The translations under genes and the position numbers were made by a program. 64,000 nt of DNA from Cryptomeria japonica (lineage: Eukaryota; Streptophyta; Pinopsida; Cupressales; Cupressaceae), in assembly GCF_030272615.1 (NCBI RefSeq), contig NC_081407.1, positions 146,073,744-146,137,743 of the forward strand, read 5' to 3'. Shown one piece after another: positions 61,151-64,000 of the stretch. Numbering within the stretch: the stretch's first letter is position 1; every line of letters starts with the position of its first letter. The notes beneath the pieces are model-generated. The model did not search any database and was not told the DNA's origin. It saw only the letters and a list, made by a program, of their open reading frames with translations.

Positions 61151-62560
61151 TGTTGGCATTTACATGAAGATTGCATTATTTATATGTTATATTGTCATTG
61201 ATGTCAATTAACCGGTAATGATATTTTGATATTGTTGTAATATTGTTTTGTAACTAGTAGGAAGAATTTGTGGAGTGAACCAGTATTGCTATATATTAGA
61301 GAGTTGAACCGGTAATCGGTAAACCCTACCTGTTGTTTTTTATAAACCCTAACTGATTAAGTTTGGTGAATTGGTTATATTGGTTTATGAATTGATGATG
61401 AGCTGCAATGATTATGACACGTATGATTATTGTATGAAGACAATTTCAAGTGATTTTGGCGAGTTGTTGTAATGGTTTTTGTCTAGGGAATGAGCAAGTA
61501 TATTGTATATAATACAAAGCATGTAATGAGTTACTAAGTTGGATGAAGCGGTGAACAAGGAGCGATCAAGGTTTTCTTGATTGATGTGAAGATATTGCTA
61601 TGTAATCTAATGGTCATACTTGAATGGACTTGTTTATAATCTTTGTTAGAATTAGGTTTTTGTTATGTTACCGACCTAATTGATTTGATTATAAGGTTAA
61701 TGAAGTTGTTTAGTTCAAAGAGCTGGCAAAGAGTTGGCAAAGATCAGTTGAGTGTGTGGTTTTTGAGCCGGATGATATATTTGCAGTTTGAGTAAAGGAG
61801 GATTGGATCATGAAAAGGATTTGATCAAGCAAGTGTACTTCTATTCAGACAAATCTACAAACTCCTATTGTTTTCTAACAATTATAGCATAATTGAAATC
61901 CCTTAACCGGGTAAGCTCTAACAAGCTTGGTACTATTCAAATCCTCTAACAAGGTGATCCATTAGCTTGGATTTTCAAATCTTCTATCGAGGTTAATCCT
62001 TACAAGGTATTGCTTCTAACAAGGCATTGTAGTCAATCCCTTAACTGGGTGGTTTCTAATAGAATCAGTTCTTAATAGGACTTTTGTAAAGTTTTAATAG
62101 GCTAGGCTCCTAACAAGGTGATCTTTAAAAGAGTTCATATAGTTATCTTGTGAGTCTCATCTCATCATGGTTTTTTCCATTTGGGTTTCCACGTCAAAAA
62201 TATTTATGTCAAGTGGTGAATTTGTTTGTGGTTATGTTCTTATGGTTTATTTACTTAACTACTTAACTACTTGGATAAGTTATGATAACCGGAAGCATTG
62301 AGAAATGAAGTCTGTTGACATACAAAAAAGCATTTGGATGTTAATAAGTTTGAATTTGTTTATTGTTAATTTGTTGTAATAGTCAACCAGTTTATCTTAT
62401 GAGTTTTTATCTTGACAGTGGTATTACATTGATAGTTCTAAGTGTACTTTGAGAGAATTATTTTTCAAATTGGTGAAGTTTGTATCAGTTTTTCTATCTA
62501 TTGATTTGCCCCCGCCCTCTCAGTAGTTGACTAGATACTTATTATTTCATCATACCATCA
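61151..62560 (+). mobile_element. 5' LTR of plus-strand copia (1.41 kb)
   Basis: It starts TGTTGGCATT and ends CATACCATCA, immediately followed by a primer-binding site, so both ends are well fixed. Its left boundary falls inside the gag of the minus-strand copia. It contains the family block GGGTTTCCACGTC at about 62185. Confidence 0.9.
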
Positions 62561-62561
62561 A

Positions 62562-62574
62562 TTGGTATCAGAGC
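62562..62574 (+). promoter_or_regulatory. Primer-binding site (initiator Met tRNA type)
   Basis: TTGGTATCAGAGC, the usual copia primer site complementary to the 3' end of plant initiator methionine tRNA, one base after the LTR. Confidence 0.9.
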
Positions 62575-62633
62575 ATATCAAGTCCTCTAAGGTCTAAGCC
62601 TAACATCTTGAGGTAAAGATCTTGTAGATCACA

Positions 62634-64000
62634 ATGAAGAATGAAGGTCCAAAATTTAATAGAGAGAACTATAGGATATGGAGTGACAAAATGAAAATTT
62701 ATATCAAGAGTATGGGAAGCCAGTATTGGGAGCATGTTGATACTAAATATGTTGCACGTACTGGGATGTTGATCGATGATCAAAAGAAAGAGCAACAAGA
62801 AAATCATAAAGCATTAGAGGCCATTATCAGTTCTTTCTCTGATGCAAAGTATGTAGATGTTCATGGTCTACAGACTACATATGAGGTATGGAAAAAACTT
62901 GAAGAGATTTATAGTGGTGATGAACATGTTAAGATTGCTAAAGAAGGAAGTCTAAGAGGAAAGTTTGATGACATGCAGATGGCTGAAGGTGAGAATATCC
63001 AGCAGTATGGTCAAAGGATAAAAGAGCTAGTCGGTGAAATTAAGAGTGCAGGAGGTAAAGTGGAAGATTCCATAGTGATCAGTAAGGTACTAAGAACCTT
63101 GCTACTGGTCTATGCTATCCAAGTTGCAGTCATTGAGGAGTTAAAGTCCATTGAAAAAACTAGGGTAACTCTTGACTCCATCATTGGAAAGCTTAGTGCT
63201 TTTGAATAAAATGGTTATGATGGTAGTGTACAGAAATCTGAGTCTGCATTTAGAGCTTCTATTTCTAACCCATCTATGAGGAAAACTAGAGATGCTAGTC
63301 ACAGTTATGAATCTAGATCCAGTAGAGAAGTTGATGATGAAGACAGTTTAGAAGATCTTGAAGCATTGTTGGCCAAGCGGCTTCCTAGAGGTACAGGTAA
63401 ATATAGAGGCAAATTACCTTTGAAATGTTTTGCATACAACAAGATTGGACACATAGCTGCTAACTATCCTAATGGTGATAATGAGCACAAATGAGAGAAA
63501 TTCAAGAAGTATAAGGGTAAAGGCAAAATATATTGTCTTATTGCTATTGATGGTGGTATCACTGATGAAGAATCTGATGATGATGCTAATGAAGACATTG
63601 TGTTTGTAGCCATTAACGAAGAGATGTCAGACCAAAAGGCATTAGTATCCAGGATGTATAACTCTGATGATTGGATCATTGATAGTGGTTGTTCACATCA
63701 CATGACTAGCGATCGGAACAAATTTATATCTTTGAAGGAATTCGATGGTGGAGTTGTAAGATTTGATAATGACTCACCCTGCATGGTTAAAGGTAAGGGA
63801 ACTATTTCTCTTAATGGAAAGAACAGTGCAAATGATATCTCATGGGTTGAAGGTTTAAAGCACAATCTTTTGAGTGTGGCACAACTCAATGGTAGAGGAT
63901 ACCCATTGGAGTTTAAGAATGGTATGTGCAAAATCTACGATAGCAAAGGTGAACTTATTTCAACCGGGAAGCAAACTAAAGGTAACCTGTTTCACCTTAA
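62634..64000 (+). pseudogene. gag: Copia gag and protease, plus strand, continues past window
   Basis: ATG 62634 opens a gag frame (NYRIWSDKMKIYIKSMGSQY) that continues in one frame to the window end with only two stops: TAA at 63207 (fits CAA) and TGA at 63492 (fits CGA). The zinc knuckle at about 63425 reads CFAYNKIGHIAANYP: its second and fourth Cys are both Tyr, each one G-to-A step from Cys. The protease motif WIIDSGCSHHM at about 63673 is intact, followed by LSVAQLNGRGYPLEFKNG. It is the youngest-looking coding unit in the window but still non-functional. Confidence 0.92.

Overview
The window looks like intergenic DNA from a large, transposon-filled plant nuclear genome, most likely a gymnosperm. 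That inference rests on the AT-rich background, several generations of nested LTR retrotransposons, plant L1-type LINEs that carry an RNase H domain, a Tat/Ogre-type Ty3/gypsy element with two RNase H domains, and very long low-complexity spacers. I see no intact host gene, no rRNA or tRNA gene and no CRISPR array. Almost every coding region is a relic, and most in-frame stops read as CAG, CAA, CGA or TGG codons changed by C-to-T or G-to-A, as expected of heavily methylated transposons.

Layout. 1-2960: LINE relics. 3632-7778: a three-copy tandem repeat whose first two copies contain a long hairpin. 7779-11400: non-coding DNA rich in AGTCA, holding a solo gypsy LTR (9431-10195) with a GCAAT target duplication. 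11407-31766: a Ty1/copia relic split by a 14.7-kb Tat-type gypsy element (14225-28910, target duplication ATTAT), followed by a copia LTR and a decayed primer-binding site. 31768-33148: a 5'-truncated LINE. 34330-35150: an unrecognised gene relic on the minus strand. 36321-41290: a nearly full-length LINE with ORF1 and ORF2, followed by an unrecognised open frame (41896-42495). 43496-44615: minus-strand coding relics, one PPR-like. 44640-51690: AT-rich DNA with CCCTAA-like repeats and a Helitron fragment (46285-47510). 52163-53330: possible LTR debris. 53340-end: a LINE interrupted by a minus-strand copia, itself interrupted by a plus-strand copia that runs off the window.

The most interesting part is the 3' half of the gypsy element. 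An antisense gene (27807 to 24991, minus strand) encodes a plant-mobile-domain-like protein and appears to have its own TATA box, a 22-codon first exon, a canonical GT-AG intron of 804 nt and a single second frame of 649 codons broken only by nonsense changes. Its intron holds two unusual arrays. One is a series of short hairpins with a fixed loop (TGTTCATCACA) and stems that change in a compensated way. The other is a 20-nt-spaced CGTCTGTG repeat that also occurs, in the sense orientation, in the leader upstream of gag. Sense gag-pol and the antisense gene therefore share a leader-type repeat.
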